The notes beneath the pieces are model-generated. The model did no database searches and was not told where the DNA came from. It saw nothing but the letters and a program-made list of their open reading frames with translations. The position numbers were made by a program, and so were the translations under genes. Shown one piece after another: positions 52,910 through 62,706 of a stretch of 64,000 nucleotides of DNA (the first letter of the stretch is position 1; the number at the start of each line of letters is the position of its first letter). This DNA comes from CAYMZZ01 sp047600605 (GTDB taxonomy: Bacteria > Bacteroidota > Bacteroidia > Chitinophagales > Chitinophagaceae), in assembly GCA_047600605.1 (NCBI GenBank), contig JASGKK010000003.1, positions 1 to 64,000 on the forward strand, in the 5' to 3' direction.

Positions 52910-54016
52910 ATGTTCGTTTACATTCACCAATTACCGCAGTGGCCGCAGTTTAGCTGGAGTCAGGATGCCGTCGCGCCTCTACTGGCAGCTGTCCGGTACA
53001 AACAGGGCCGGTTGCTGGGACGTATGGAAAGTCTTGGTTTCCCATTACAAATTCAGGCCAGCCTGGTTACACTTACACTGGATGTATTGAAATCGAGCGA
53101 AATTGAAGGTGAATTACTCAATGCAGATGCGGTACGGTCTTCGGTTGCCCGTCGGCTGGGCATAGAGCTGGCAGGCCTTCCGCCTGCTGACCGTTATACA
53201 GATGCGGTAGTACAAATGATGCTGGATGCCACCCAGCATCATGAACACCCCCTTTCTGCCGAAAGACTTTTTGGCTGGCAATCTGCACTTTTTCCCACTG
53301 GTATGAGTGGCCTTTATAAAATAGTAGTGGGTGACTGGCGCAACAACACACCGGATGATCCGATGCAGGTCGTATCCGGTGCTATAGGCCGGGAAAAAGT
53401 ACATTTTGTAGCACCTGAGTCGGCCAGGCTTGAAACAGAAATGAAACGTTTTATAAGCTGGTTCAATGAAGACCGGAAAATGGATCCGGTACTGAAAGCA
53501 GCGGTGGCTCATCTCTGGTTTGTGACCATACACCCGTTTGATGATGGTAATGGCCGCCTGGCGCGCGCCCTGACAGATATGCAACTGGCCCGTGCCGATG
53601 ATACCAGTCAGCGTTTCTATAGTATGAGTGCACAGATAAGAAAAGAAAGAAGCGATTATTACGATATACTGGAAAACACACAAAAGGGATCGCTGGATAT
53701 CACCGACTGGATCTGTTGGTTTTTAAATTGCCTGGATCGAGCACTGGGATCCAGCATGGATCATCTGCAGGTCGTACTCCAAAAGGCCCGATTCTGGGAA
53801 AAACATGCCGGCACTCCGCTGAATGAACGGCAACAGGCACTACTCAACAAATTACTGGATGGTTTTGCCGGAAAGCTCACCAGTTCCAAATGGGCAAAAA
53901 TCGCCAAAACCTCACAGGATACTGCTCTGCGCGACATCCAGGACCTGGTCAATAAAAATATGCTGGTAAAAGATAATGCCGGCGGCAGAAGCACCGGTTA
54001 CCTGCTGGCTGAATAA
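52910..54016 (+). CDS. Fic-domain AMP transferase with DUF4172 N-terminal region
   Basis: A 368-residue Fic protein. The start MFVYIHQLPQWPQFSWSQ is typical of the DUF4172 region. The core motif HPFDDGNGRLAR at residues 208-219 is intact, with His208 as catalytic base, so AMPylation or a related NMP transfer is expected. A class II-type inhibitory motif is present upstream: SSEIEG at 62-67, with Glu66 as the predicted inhibitory residue. A winged-helix-like C-terminus (AKIAKTSQDTALRDIQDLVNK, about 323-343) suggests DNA binding and autoregulation. No separate antitoxin gene is adjacent. Confidence 0.94.
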   Translation: MFVYIHQLPQWPQFSWSQDAVAPLLAAVRYKQGRLLGRMESLGFPLQIQASLVTLTLDVLKSSEIEGELLNADAVRSSVARRLGIELAGLPPADRYTDAVVQMMLDATQHHEHPLSAERLFGWQSALFPTGMSGLYKIVVGDWRNNTPDDPMQVVSGAIGREKVHFVAPESARLETEMKRFISWFNEDRKMDPVLKAAVAHLWFVTIHPFDDGNGRLARALTDMQLARADDTSQRFYSMSAQIRKERSDYYDILENTQKGSLDITDWICWFLNCLDRALGSSMDHLQVVLQKARFWEKHAGTPLNERQQALLNKLLDGFAGKLTSSKWAKIAKTSQDTALRDIQDLVNKNMLVKDNAGGRSTGYLLAE

Positions 54017-54036
54017 TGAAGAGTGCCCCACCTGTA

Positions 54037-54192
54037 CTAATCTTCGCTTTTACGAAACAAATGAAAAAGTAAAAAGGCTATGCCCCCGCCAGATAGCCAC
54101 ATCAGTTTATCGGCATTGATCGTATAGCCAAAATAACCCATAGCCGCAACGGCCGCAATGAGAATAGAATAAACAATGAGACGACTTTTCAT
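54037..54192 (-). CDS. Small two-helix membrane protein, 51 residues
   Basis: A short minus-strand frame from ATG at 54192 to TAG at 54037-54039. The peptide begins MKSRLIVYSILIAAVAAMGY and has two hydrophobic helices separated by TINADKLMW, ending HLFRKSED. The basic start, two-helix topology and charged end are typical of genuine small inner-membrane proteins. It is convergent with the Fic gene and divergent from the next. No family is recognised. Confidence 0.6.
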   Translation of the reverse strand: MKSRLIVYSILIAAVAAMGYFGYTINADKLMWLSGGGIAFLLFHLFRKSED

Positions 54193-54452
54193 ACATACAA
54201 AATAGACACTGATTAGTGAAACTGCAAATAGCGATAGTTAATCCGATGTACATTCAACTCATACCCTTCCTGTATTTTTTTGACCTGTCTTATCCGAAAA
54301 AACACGGTTATTTTCAATCCCGCTCTGCTTACACTTGTTCGTTTTCAGGCTCCGGCCTTTTAATCTTCGGAGTTTAACTATACTTTTGCAAATATTGATG
54401 TCAGCCGGCATTTCACTCCGGCCGCAATCTTTTACTACTTTTGGCAAGCGAA

Positions 54453-54848
54453 ATGAGAGCCACATTATTTTTCGTATACCTGTGTTTGCTAACCCTGTGG
54501 GCTACGCAGCCAGCCACCGCCGCTGAGCGGATGGATGTGACCGGTTATACGCAGCACTCATTTTCCAAAAAACTTCACTGGACCAATTTCAATCACCCTC
54601 CGGCCAATCTCTCTACTATCCGCAGCCGGAATGTTGATACAGAAAAAGAATATTTCTTTACCGACGGGGTCGAAGATGAGGACACTATCGATCTTTCTGC
54701 ACGTAAATTCAGGCTCTTAGCACGCAGTCTGACAGTGCTGCAGACCCTCTACTTTGCTCCAGTTCTGCAGCAGCGGCTATCCTGTACATCTGGCAACACA
54801 GGTCTGCATGCCGATATCTGCATCAAACATTGTATCCTCAGAGTCTGA
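54453..54848 (+). CDS. Small secreted protein of unknown function
   Basis: A 131-residue protein with a signal peptide (hydrophobic LFFVYLCLLTLWA, ending near ATAAE). The mature part has a hydrophilic segment with NVDTEKEYFFTDGVEDEDTI and a C-terminus with Leu- and Cys-containing stretches. I recognise no family. The ATG at 54453 is preferred over a TTG at 54441. The C-terminal 40 residues read less like a folded domain, so a frameshift near 54720 cannot be excluded. Confidence 0.5.
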   Translation: MRATLFFVYLCLLTLWATQPATAAERMDVTGYTQHSFSKKLHWTNFNHPPANLSTIRSRNVDTEKEYFFTDGVEDEDTIDLSARKFRLLARSLTVLQTLYFAPVLQQRLSCTSGNTGLHADICIKHCILRV

Positions 54849-55061
54849 TACCCATTCCCACGGTATCAGTTTAGCCCGGAAGAAGCTGTACGCACCGGCG
54901 TCCGGATGTATTAGCACCTACATTATCTCCTCATCCCGCTTGCCTGTTCAGGTGATACCTGGCCACTGATATCTCTTTGTGCCCGCGACCCTTATACACA
55001 ACGTTTAAGCAGGCCGCAACACCTTAAGCATTCATTCGATTCACCACATATTGTAAGTATC

Positions 55062-56147
55062 ATGAACAGACTGGTTCTTTTAGCAGGCTTATCATTAGCC
55101 TTATTCTATCAAACAAGCTGCAAATCAAAAGCAGAAGAAAAAAAGGAAATGGCACATTATGCTGTGACCAGCCCTTTAACCGTAGACACTTCATTTACCA
55201 AAGAGTATGTGTCACAAATCCGTTCCGTACGAAATATTGAAATCCGTGCCCAGGAAAAAGGTTTTCTCCAGAATATCTATGTGGATGAAGGCCAGTATGT
55301 AAAAGCGGGGCAGGTTCTTTTCCGTATCATGCCTAAATTTTATGAGGCTGAATTGCAGAAGGCCGAAGCCGAAGCGAAAGCGGCTGAAATAGAATTACAG
55401 AATACCCGCACCCTGGTAGAAAAAAATGTAGTTTCTAAAAACGAGCAGGCAATGGCCGAAGCCAAACTGGAGCAGGCCCGCGCAGAAGTCTCTCTGGCCA
55501 AACTGCACCTTTCCTTTACCGAAATCAGGGCCCCATTTGATGGCACTATTGATCGCCTCCCCAAAAAACTGGGCAGCCTCATCGATGAAGGTGAATTACT
55601 CACCAGTCTGAGCGACAACAGCCAGATGTTTGCCTACTTCAACGTCTCCGAACCGGAGTACCTGGAGTACCAGACAAACATCAAGACCCGCGGCAGCAGT
55701 AAAGTAAACCTGTTGCTGGCCAATAACAAACCACTGGCAGCCAAAGGCGAGGTTGAAGTAATAGAAAGTGAGTTTGACAGCGAAACAGGCAATATAGCCT
55801 TCCGCGCGCGTTTCCCCAATCCCGACCGGTTGCTCAAACACGGTGAAACCGGCAAGGTATTGATGACGCTCCCACTTAAAAATGCGCTTATCATTCCACA
55901 AAAAGCCACCTACGAAATTCAGGATAAGATCTATGTGTTTGTTGTTGATAAAAACAACACACTCAAATCACGCCTGCTCACTGTCGCCGGTGAGTTGCCC
56001 GATATTTATGTAGTTGAAAGTGGTTTATCAGCCGATGATAAGATTCTGCTGGAAGGAGTACAAAAGGTGAAAGATGACGACCGGATCGCCGTTGAGTATC
56101 AGAAACCAGAAGAAGTAATAGCACACCTGCGTCTGAAAGCAGAATAA
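55062..56147 (+). CDS. RND efflux periplasmic adaptor (membrane fusion protein)
   Basis: A 361-residue adaptor with a lipoprotein-like N-terminus (Cys20 in QTSCKSK). It has the barrel-sandwich halves (IEIRAQEKGFLQNIYVDEGQ and LSFTEIRAPFDGTIDRLPKK), a helical hairpin between them rich in Ala/Glu, a beta-barrel region (MFAYFNVSEPEYLEYQ) and a membrane-proximal domain ending GVQKVKDDDRIAVEY. It links the inner-membrane pump to the outer-membrane channel encoded downstream. It is the first gene of a three-gene operon; no regulator is adjacent. Confidence 0.94.
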   Translation: MNRLVLLAGLSLALFYQTSCKSKAEEKKEMAHYAVTSPLTVDTSFTKEYVSQIRSVRNIEIRAQEKGFLQNIYVDEGQYVKAGQVLFRIMPKFYEAELQKAEAEAKAAEIELQNTRTLVEKNVVSKNEQAMAEAKLEQARAEVSLAKLHLSFTEIRAPFDGTIDRLPKKLGSLIDEGELLTSLSDNSQMFAYFNVSEPEYLEYQTNIKTRGSSKVNLLLANNKPLAAKGEVEVIESEFDSETGNIAFRARFPNPDRLLKHGETGKVLMTLPLKNALIIPQKATYEIQDKIYVFVVDKNNTLKSRLLTVAGELPDIYVVESGLSADDKILLEGVQKVKDDDRIAVEYQKPEEVIAHLRLKAE

Positions 56148-56174
56148 CTGATCAACCCTAATTAGCAAACTACA

Positions 56175-59100
56175 ATGTTTAACAGATTTATACAAAGGCC
56201 GGTCCTGTCTATCGTCATATCCCTGATCATCGTATTTCTGGGGATACTGGCCATCACAGGGCTGCCGGTTACACAATTTCCCTCCATTTCGCCGCCCAAA
56301 ATAAACGTGGTAGCCGACTACCCGGGCGCCAATGGAGAACTCATGATCAAATCGGTGATCATTCCGCTGGAACGCGCTATCAACGGCGTGCCCGGTATGA
56401 AATACATGGCTTCTGATGCAGGTAATGATGGTGAGGCGACCATACAGGTAATATTCAACCTGGGTACCGATCCCAACGTAGCATCACTCAACGTACAAAA
56501 CCGGGTGGCTTCGGTTGTAAACAAACTGCCCCCGCTCGTAGTACGCGAAGGTGTAAAGATCTCGCGCGAGGAATCAAACATGCTCATGTATATCAACCTA
56601 TACAGCGATGATCCCAATACCGATCAGAAATTTCTTTTCAACCTCGCTGATATCAATATACTGTCAGAGCTGAAACGTGTGGATGGTGTGGGATATGCAG
56701 ACATTCTCGGTAACCGGGAATATGCGATGCGTGTCTGGCTGAAACCAGATCGTATGCTGGCTTACAAGATCTCGGCTGATGAAATAATGGAAGCGCTCAG
56801 CTCTCAAAGTCTCGAAGCCTCGCCGGGCAAAACAGGTGAAAGCTCTGGTAAACGCTCCCAGTCATTTGAATATGTACTGAAATACAGCGGTCGTTTTACT
56901 ACCAAAGAACAATATGAAAATGTGGTGGTACGATCCAGCCCCAATGGAGAATTGCTGCGTCTCAAAGATGTGGCCAATATCGAGTTTGGCAGCTCTATGT
57001 ACGACATTTATTCCAACCTCAATGGCAAGCCTTCAGCAGCTATTGTACTCAAACAATCCTATGGCAGTAATGCCAGCCAGGTTATTGAAAATGTAAAGGC
57101 CAAGATGAAAGAGATCAAAGCCAGCACATTTCCCAAAGGCATGGATTACGAGATCAGCTATGATGTATCCAAGTTTCTGGATGCCTCTATTGAAAAGGTG
57201 ATCCATACGCTGATAGAAGCTTTTATACTGGTGGGCCTGGTGGTATTCCTCTTTCTGGGCGACTGGCGCTCCACCCTTATTCCGGCTATGGCGGTACCCG
57301 TATCGCTTATCGGTACGTTTATGTTCATGCAATATTTTGGTATCACACTCAACCTAATCACACTGTTTGCCCTGGTACTGGCCATTGGTGTGGTAGTGGA
57401 TAATGCCATTGTGGTGATCGAAGCGGTGCATGCCAAAATGGAAACCGAACATCTTAAGCCGCGCAAGGCCACCCAAAAAGCCATGCACGAAATTGCCGGT
57501 GCTATCATTGCTATCACCTTCGTAATGGCGGCGGTGTTTATACCGGTTGCTTTTATGTCGGGGCCGGTTGGTACTTTTTACCGCCAGTTCTCGATCACTA
57601 TGGCCACTTCGATCATTCTTTCCGGTATTGTGGCTCTCACGCTAACTCCTGCTCTTTGTGCCATGATCCTGAAAAACAATCATGGTAAACCACGAAAGAA
57701 GTCGCCGATAGACCGCCTTGTGGGCAGTTTCAACAGAGGCTTTGATAAAACTGCCAATAAATACATGAAGTTGCTGAACCTGATGGTCAACCGCAGGCTG
57801 GTGACTTTTGTGATATTGATTGCCTTTTGTGCTGGCACCTGGCTGCTCAGCAGTAAAGTACCGGCAGGCTTTATCCCCAACGAAGATCAGGGTATGTTCT
57901 ATGCTATCATTCAAACTCCTCCCGGCTCATCGCTGGAGCGAACGAATGAAATTGCCGAACGCCTGCAAAAGATCTGCGAATCGGTAGACGGAGTGAAATC
58001 TGTTTCTTCTCTGGCCGGATATGAGATTCTTACCGAAGGCACCGGCGCCAATAGCGGTACTTGTCTTATTAATCTCAAAGACTGGAAAGACCGAAAGCAA
58101 AGTGTGGATGAGATCATGGAAGAACTGGAAGAAAAGTCGAAAGACATTACTGGTGCGGCTATTGAATTTTTCCTGCCTCCTGCCGTACCGGGATACGGAG
58201 CTGCCGGTGGTTTTGAGCTTCGTCTGCTTGATAAAGCCGGCACAGGCGATTACAAGCTGATGGAAAAAGTGAACAATGACTTTGTGAATGAACTGAAAAA
58301 GCGCAAAGAGCTCTCTTCCGTGTTCAGTTTTTACAGTGCCAGCTTCCCGCAATATATGCTACGGATAGACAATGATATTGCACAGCAGAAAGGTGTAAGT
58401 ATTGAAAATGCCATGAACACCCTTTCCACTCTTATTGGTTCCAACTATGAGATCAGTTTTATCAATTTCGGTCGCCAGTATAAAGTAATCGTACAGGCCT
58501 CACCGGAATACCGTGCACTGCCCGAAGACATCCTGCGGCTTTATGTGAAAAATAATAAGGAGGAAATGGTGCCTTTCTCAGCCTTTATGAAAATGGAGAA
58601 AGTGTATGGCCTTTCGGAGATCACACGGCATAATATGTACAATGCTTCCGAAATCAGTGGCTCAGCTGCACCAGGCTATAGCAGTGGTGCGGCTATTAAA
58701 GTCATCAATGAAGTGGCACAGAAAACGCTGCCCCGCGGCTTTGGTATCGATTGGGCCGGTATCTCCAAAGATGAGGTATCGCAGGGCAATCAGGCCGTAT
58801 ACATCTTCCTGATCTGTCTGGGATTTGTATACCTGATCCTTGCGGCGCAATATGAGAGTTTTGTTTTGCCACTGGCAGTAGTGCTTTCACTGCCCACAGG
58901 TGTATTCGGCGCATTTCTGCTGCTCAGCCTTACCGGCCTGGAGAATAATATCTACGCACAGATCGCTATGGTAATGCTGATTGGTCTGCTGGGAAAGAAT
59001 GCGGTACTGATCGTGGAGTTTGCTGTGCAGCGCCATCGCGCCGGAGCCACGGTATTGCAGGCAGCTATCGAAGGTGCGCGTGTACGTTTCAGACCCATCC

Positions 59101-59339
59101 TGATGACGTCTTTTGCCTTTATTGCAGGTTTGGTACCCCTGGTAATAGCTACTGGCCCGGGCCGCATCGGTAACCGTACTATCGGTACCTCGGCACTCGG
59201 AGGCATGCTGCTGGGTACGGTGTTTGGTGTCATCATCATCCCCGGCCTGTATTTCATTTTTGGCAAAATTGCCGAGAAGCGCCTTGTAAAGAATGAAGAA
59301 GAGAATCCATTAACTGAAGAAATTGATCACAATGTTTAA
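56175..59339 (+). CDS. RND efflux pump permease, HAE1 type
   Basis: A 1054-residue inner-membrane pump of the AcrB-like family with 12 helices and two large periplasmic loops. It starts MFNRFIQRPVLSIVISLIIV and shows the porter motif NVVADYPGANGELMIKSVI, TM4 LAIGVVVDNAIVVIEAVH and the TM10-12 region ending GPGRIGNRTIGTSALGGM. The TM4 proton-relay pair, usually Asp-Asp in AcrB-type pumps, reads Asp-Asn here. A typical proton-driven drug/metabolite exporter is predicted; the substrate is unknown. It starts 27 bp after the adaptor gene and overlaps the next gene by 8 bp. Confidence 0.95.
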   Translation: MFNRFIQRPVLSIVISLIIVFLGILAITGLPVTQFPSISPPKINVVADYPGANGELMIKSVIIPLERAINGVPGMKYMASDAGNDGEATIQVIFNLGTDPNVASLNVQNRVASVVNKLPPLVVREGVKISREESNMLMYINLYSDDPNTDQKFLFNLADINILSELKRVDGVGYADILGNREYAMRVWLKPDRMLAYKISADEIMEALSSQSLEASPGKTGESSGKRSQSFEYVLKYSGRFTTKEQYENVVVRSSPNGELLRLKDVANIEFGSSMYDIYSNLNGKPSAAIVLKQSYGSNASQVIENVKAKMKEIKASTFPKGMDYEISYDVSKFLDASIEKVIHTLIEAFILVGLVVFLFLGDWRSTLIPAMAVPVSLIGTFMFMQYFGITLNLITLFALVLAIGVVVDNAIVVIEAVHAKMETEHLKPRKATQKAMHEIAGAIIAITFVMAAVFIPVAFMSGPVGTFYRQFSITMATSIILSGIVALTLTPALCAMILKNNHGKPRKKSPIDRLVGSFNRGFDKTANKYMKLLNLMVNRRLVTFVILIAFCAGTWLLSSKVPAGFIPNEDQGMFYAIIQTPPGSSLERTNEIAERLQKICESVDGVKSVSSLAGYEILTEGTGANSGTCLINLKDWKDRKQSVDEIMEELEEKSKDITGAAIEFFLPPAVPGYGAAGGFELRLLDKAGTGDYKLMEKVNNDFVNELKKRKELSSVFSFYSASFPQYMLRIDNDIAQQKGVSIENAMNTLSTLIGSNYEISFINFGRQYKVIVQASPEYRALPEDILRLYVKNNKEEMVPFSAFMKMEKVYGLSEITRHNMYNASEISGSAAPGYSSGAAIKVINEVAQKTLPRGFGIDWAGISKDEVSQGNQAVYIFLICLGFVYLILAAQYESFVLPLAVVLSLPTGVFGAFLLLSLTGLENNIYAQIAMVMLIGLLGKNAVLIVEFAVQRHRAGATVLQAAIEGARVRFRPILMTSFAFIAGLVPLVIATGPGRIGNRTIGTSALGGMLLGTVFGVIIIPGLYFIFGKIAEKRLVKNEEENPLTEEIDHNV

Positions 59340-60771
59340 ATCGAAATTATTCATAGCCGGTACAGGCCTGCTGGCAATTTGCCTGGTCTTTTCCAGTTGC
59401 CGCGTACCGGCGCTGGTAGAGCCAGCTATGCACAGCCAGGCTCCGGATGCTTTTAACAACAATAGGGACAGTGTCAATACCGCCAGTATACAATGGCGCA
59501 CATTCTTTACCGATCCCGACCTGCAAAGCCTGATCGACACCGCGCTCACCAATAACCAGGAGCTACAGATCACCCTGCAGGAAATTGAAATTGCCCGAAA
59601 CGACATCCGGCTCCGCAAAGGAGCCATCCTGCCTTCGGTTGCCATACGCGCCGGAGCGGGCGTGGAAAAAGTTGGCCGTTATACCAGCCAGGGTGCCGGA
59701 GATGCCACGACCGAGATCAAACCTGGTAAGGAAATGCCCGATCCGCTGATGGATTATACAATCGGTGCTTATGCCAACTGGGAAGTAGATGTCTGGCACA
59801 AATTGCACAACTCCAAAAAAGCCGCAGTGGAACGTTACCTGGCCACAGTAGAAGGAAGAAATTTTGTACTGACCAACCTGATCGCTGAAGTTGCCAATTC
59901 GTATTATGAATTACTGGCTCTCGACAATCAGCTGGCCATTGTAAAACAAAATATAACCCTGCAGCAGAATGCACTGGAAGTGGTCAGGGTACAGAAAGAG
60001 GCCAGTCGCGCCACTGAACTGGCGGTAAAAAAGTTTGAAGCGGAGGTGTTGAAATCGCAAAGCCTGGAGTTTGACCTCATGCAGCAGGTAAAGGAAACGG
60101 AAAACCGCATCAACTTCCTCCTGGCAAGATACCCACAGCCTATTAAGCGAAATAATGGGAATGATTTTCTGCAACTGCCGGTATCTGCGGTAAAAGAAGG
60201 TATTCCTTCTCAGCTGCTGGCTAATCGTCCTGATATCAAACAGGCTGAACTGGAACTGAGCGCAGCCCGGCTGGATGTGAAAATTGCGCGTGCCGAATTC
60301 TATCCTTCCTTTGGCATCAGCGGTTCGGTAGGTTTTCAGGCATTCAAACCTTCTTACCTGGTAAAGTTTCCGGAATCGCTTTTATATAGCCTGGCTGCCG
60401 ACCTGGCAGCGCCATTGATCAACCGCAATGCGATCAAAGCGGAGTTTAACAGTGCCAATGCCCGGCAGATACAGGCTTTATATAATTATGAGCGCAGTAT
60501 TCTGAATGCATACCTCGAAGTATCTACCCAACTTTCCAACATGGGCAACCTCGACAAAAGTTATGAGCTGAAATCAAAACAGGTAGATGCACTCACCCGC
60601 TCTATCGAGATATCAAACGATCTGTTCAAATCAGCCCGTGCCGATTATCTCGAAGTGCTGATGACTCAACGCGATGCACTGGAAGCAAGACTGGAATTGA
60701 TTGAAACAAAAAAACAACAACTAAACACGGTAGTAAATATCTACAGGGACTTAGGTGGTGGCTGGAGATAG
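59332..60771 (+). CDS. Outer-membrane efflux channel (TolC/OprM family lipoprotein)
   Basis: A 479-residue channel with lipobox LVFSSC. It has the two repeated helical hairpins of the OEP family (ALTNNQELQITLQEIEIARN and LANRPDIKQAELELSAARLD) and the end region DYLEVLMTQRDALEARLELI. It completes the tripartite RND system. The start at 59332 overlaps the permease stop by 8 bp, giving translational coupling. A strong terminator follows at 60786. Confidence 0.94.
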   Translation: MFKSKLFIAGTGLLAICLVFSSCRVPALVEPAMHSQAPDAFNNNRDSVNTASIQWRTFFTDPDLQSLIDTALTNNQELQITLQEIEIARNDIRLRKGAILPSVAIRAGAGVEKVGRYTSQGAGDATTEIKPGKEMPDPLMDYTIGAYANWEVDVWHKLHNSKKAAVERYLATVEGRNFVLTNLIAEVANSYYELLALDNQLAIVKQNITLQQNALEVVRVQKEASRATELAVKKFEAEVLKSQSLEFDLMQQVKETENRINFLLARYPQPIKRNNGNDFLQLPVSAVKEGIPSQLLANRPDIKQAELELSAARLDVKIARAEFYPSFGISGSVGFQAFKPSYLVKFPESLLYSLAADLAAPLINRNAIKAEFNSANARQIQALYNYERSILNAYLEVSTQLSNMGNLDKSYELKSKQVDALTRSIEISNDLFKSARADYLEVLMTQRDALEARLELIETKKQQLNTVVNIYRDLGGGWR

Positions 60772-60785
60772 GTGCTAGTTTAAGG

Positions 60786-60819
60786 TGGAGGCCGGCCCGC
60801 GAGGGTCGGCCTTTTTTAT
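60786..60819 (+). terminator. Intrinsic terminator of the RND operon
   Basis: AGGCCGGCCC and GGGTCGGCCT pair with one G-T wobble around GCGA, followed by a run of T and TATTT. It ends the three-gene efflux operon. Confidence 0.85.
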
Positions 60820-60966
60820 TTGAAAATTTGGTGATTTGCGGTAAGGGGTCCGCATTTTGCTTTATCCGATAGTAAACAAAAATATACATGCTGTATTGGC
60901 TTATTCATATGCCTGTATGCCTCTGTTACACCAGTAAAATTGCTTAACTTATATCCCTAACCCGGC

Positions 60967-62706
60967 ATGAAGAAATATTTCCCTTTTTTTCAAAACTATA
61001 AAAAAGCCCTGGTACTGGCTCCCTTACTGGTGCTGGTAGATGTAGCCTGCGAAATCGTGCAGCCTGAGCTGATGTCCAAAATCGTAGACACAGGCGTCAT
61101 GCACAAAGACATGTCCTACATCCTCCGCACAGGTGGTCTCATGATAGTACTGTCGATGATTGCCATTGCAGCCAATGTCGGCAACATCTATTATTCATCG
61201 CGGGTATCGGTAGGCTTTGCAAGTGAGCTCCGCAAAGGGCTCTTTGACAAAGTACAGACCTTTTCTTTTTCCAACCTCGACAAATTCAGTTCGGCTTCAC
61301 TGGTCACACGTATTACGAACGATGTCAACATCATTCAGCAAGTCATCATGCTGTCGCTCCGCCTGCTGATCCGCGCCCCGCTGATGCTTTTATTTGCGGT
61401 AATAATCGCCGTGCGAATCAATCTCGGCCTCGCCACCATTATTGCAGTTGCTATCCCAGTACTGGCTGTCAGTATCTACATCATTCTTCGCAGAGGATTG
61501 CCATTCTTTGAAAAAATGCAGCGAAGGCTGGATAAGGTAAACGAAGTGATTCGCGAAAACCTGATCAATATCCGCGTGGTAAAATCATTTGTACGCGAAG
61601 ATTTTGAAAAGAAAAAGTTTGGCCGCACCAACGATGATCTGCGTCAAATGGCTGTCAGGGCCTCGGGAATGGTGGTTTTGATAATGCCGGTCATGCAATT
61701 TGTGATGAATGTTTCCATTGTAGCCATCTTATGGTTTGGCGGGAACAAAATTGTGCAGGGTACTTTCCAGGTAGGGCAGCTCATGTCTTTTATCACCTAC
61801 ATCACCCAGATACTAATGTCGCTCATGATGCTGGCCATGATGATCATGACACTTTCGCGCGCCACTGCCTCGTCTGAGCGGGTGCTTGAAGTATTAAATA
61901 CACAGGCCGACATTACAGATTCGGCCCTGGCACTGGAAAAGAATCTGACCATCCGGCATGGAAAAGTAGAATTCAGAAACGTATGCTTTAAATATCAGCA
62001 GGATGGCACTGAATATGCGCTGAAAAATATCAATCTTATTGCCCAGCCGGGCCAAACAACAGCTATTATCGGAGCTACCGGCTCTTCCAAAAGCACATTG
62101 GTAGAACTGATACCAAGATTATACGATGTCACACAAGGCAGTATACTAATAGACGAGGTAGATGTACGCGATTACACACTTCGCAATCTTCGCACACCGG
62201 TAAGCCTGGTGCTGCAGCAAAATGAATTATTCTCCGGCACCATCCGGCAAAATCTGAAGTGGGGAAAGCCGGATGCTACCGATGAGGAAATTATTGCCGC
62301 AGCTAAAGATGCCGCAGCTCATGATTTTATCCAGTCATTTCCTGAAGGGTATGATACCGTACTGGGACAGGGCGGCGTAAATCTTTCTGGCGGACAAAAA
62401 CAGCGGCTCTGCATTGCCCGGGCACTTTTAAGAAAACCAATTATTCTTATCCTCGATGACAGTACCAGTGCAGTAGATTCCGTGACCGAAGAAACGATAC
62501 GCAAAAGCCTTGACAATCATTTTCCGGATACGACCGTTTTCATCATTGCGCAGCGCATCAGCTCTGTACAATCTGCCAGGCAGATAGTACTGCTAGACGA
62601 TGGAGAAATTGTTGCATCCGGCACGCATGAGCAGCTTATGAAAGGCAGTTCCATATACAGGGAAATATATCATTCACAACAACTAAACGGAGCAACCAGC
62701 GTATGA
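60967..62706 (+). CDS. ABC exporter subunit with degenerate nucleotide-binding site
   Basis: A 579-residue half-transporter with six membrane helices and a C-terminal ATPase domain. The Walker A reads GATGSSKST (residues 369-377), where the usual second Gly of GxGKS is Ser. The signature LSGGQ is normal (473-477). Walker B is ILDDSTSAVD with Asp498 in place of the catalytic Glu, and the H-loop is FIIAQRISS with Gln for His. These changes match the inactive half of heterodimeric exporters of the BmrC/LmrC type. Its stop overlaps the next gene (ATGA), which encodes the partner. Confidence 0.93.
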   Translation: MKKYFPFFQNYKKALVLAPLLVLVDVACEIVQPELMSKIVDTGVMHKDMSYILRTGGLMIVLSMIAIAANVGNIYYSSRVSVGFASELRKGLFDKVQTFSFSNLDKFSSASLVTRITNDVNIIQQVIMLSLRLLIRAPLMLLFAVIIAVRINLGLATIIAVAIPVLAVSIYIILRRGLPFFEKMQRRLDKVNEVIRENLINIRVVKSFVREDFEKKKFGRTNDDLRQMAVRASGMVVLIMPVMQFVMNVSIVAILWFGGNKIVQGTFQVGQLMSFITYITQILMSLMMLAMMIMTLSRATASSERVLEVLNTQADITDSALALEKNLTIRHGKVEFRNVCFKYQQDGTEYALKNINLIAQPGQTTAIIGATGSSKSTLVELIPRLYDVTQGSILIDEVDVRDYTLRNLRTPVSLVLQQNELFSGTIRQNLKWGKPDATDEEIIAAAKDAAAHDFIQSFPEGYDTVLGQGGVNLSGGQKQRLCIARALLRKPIILILDDSTSAVDSVTEETIRKSLDNHFPDTTVFIIAQRISSVQSARQIVLLDDGEIVASGTHEQLMKGSSIYREIYHSQQLNGATSV

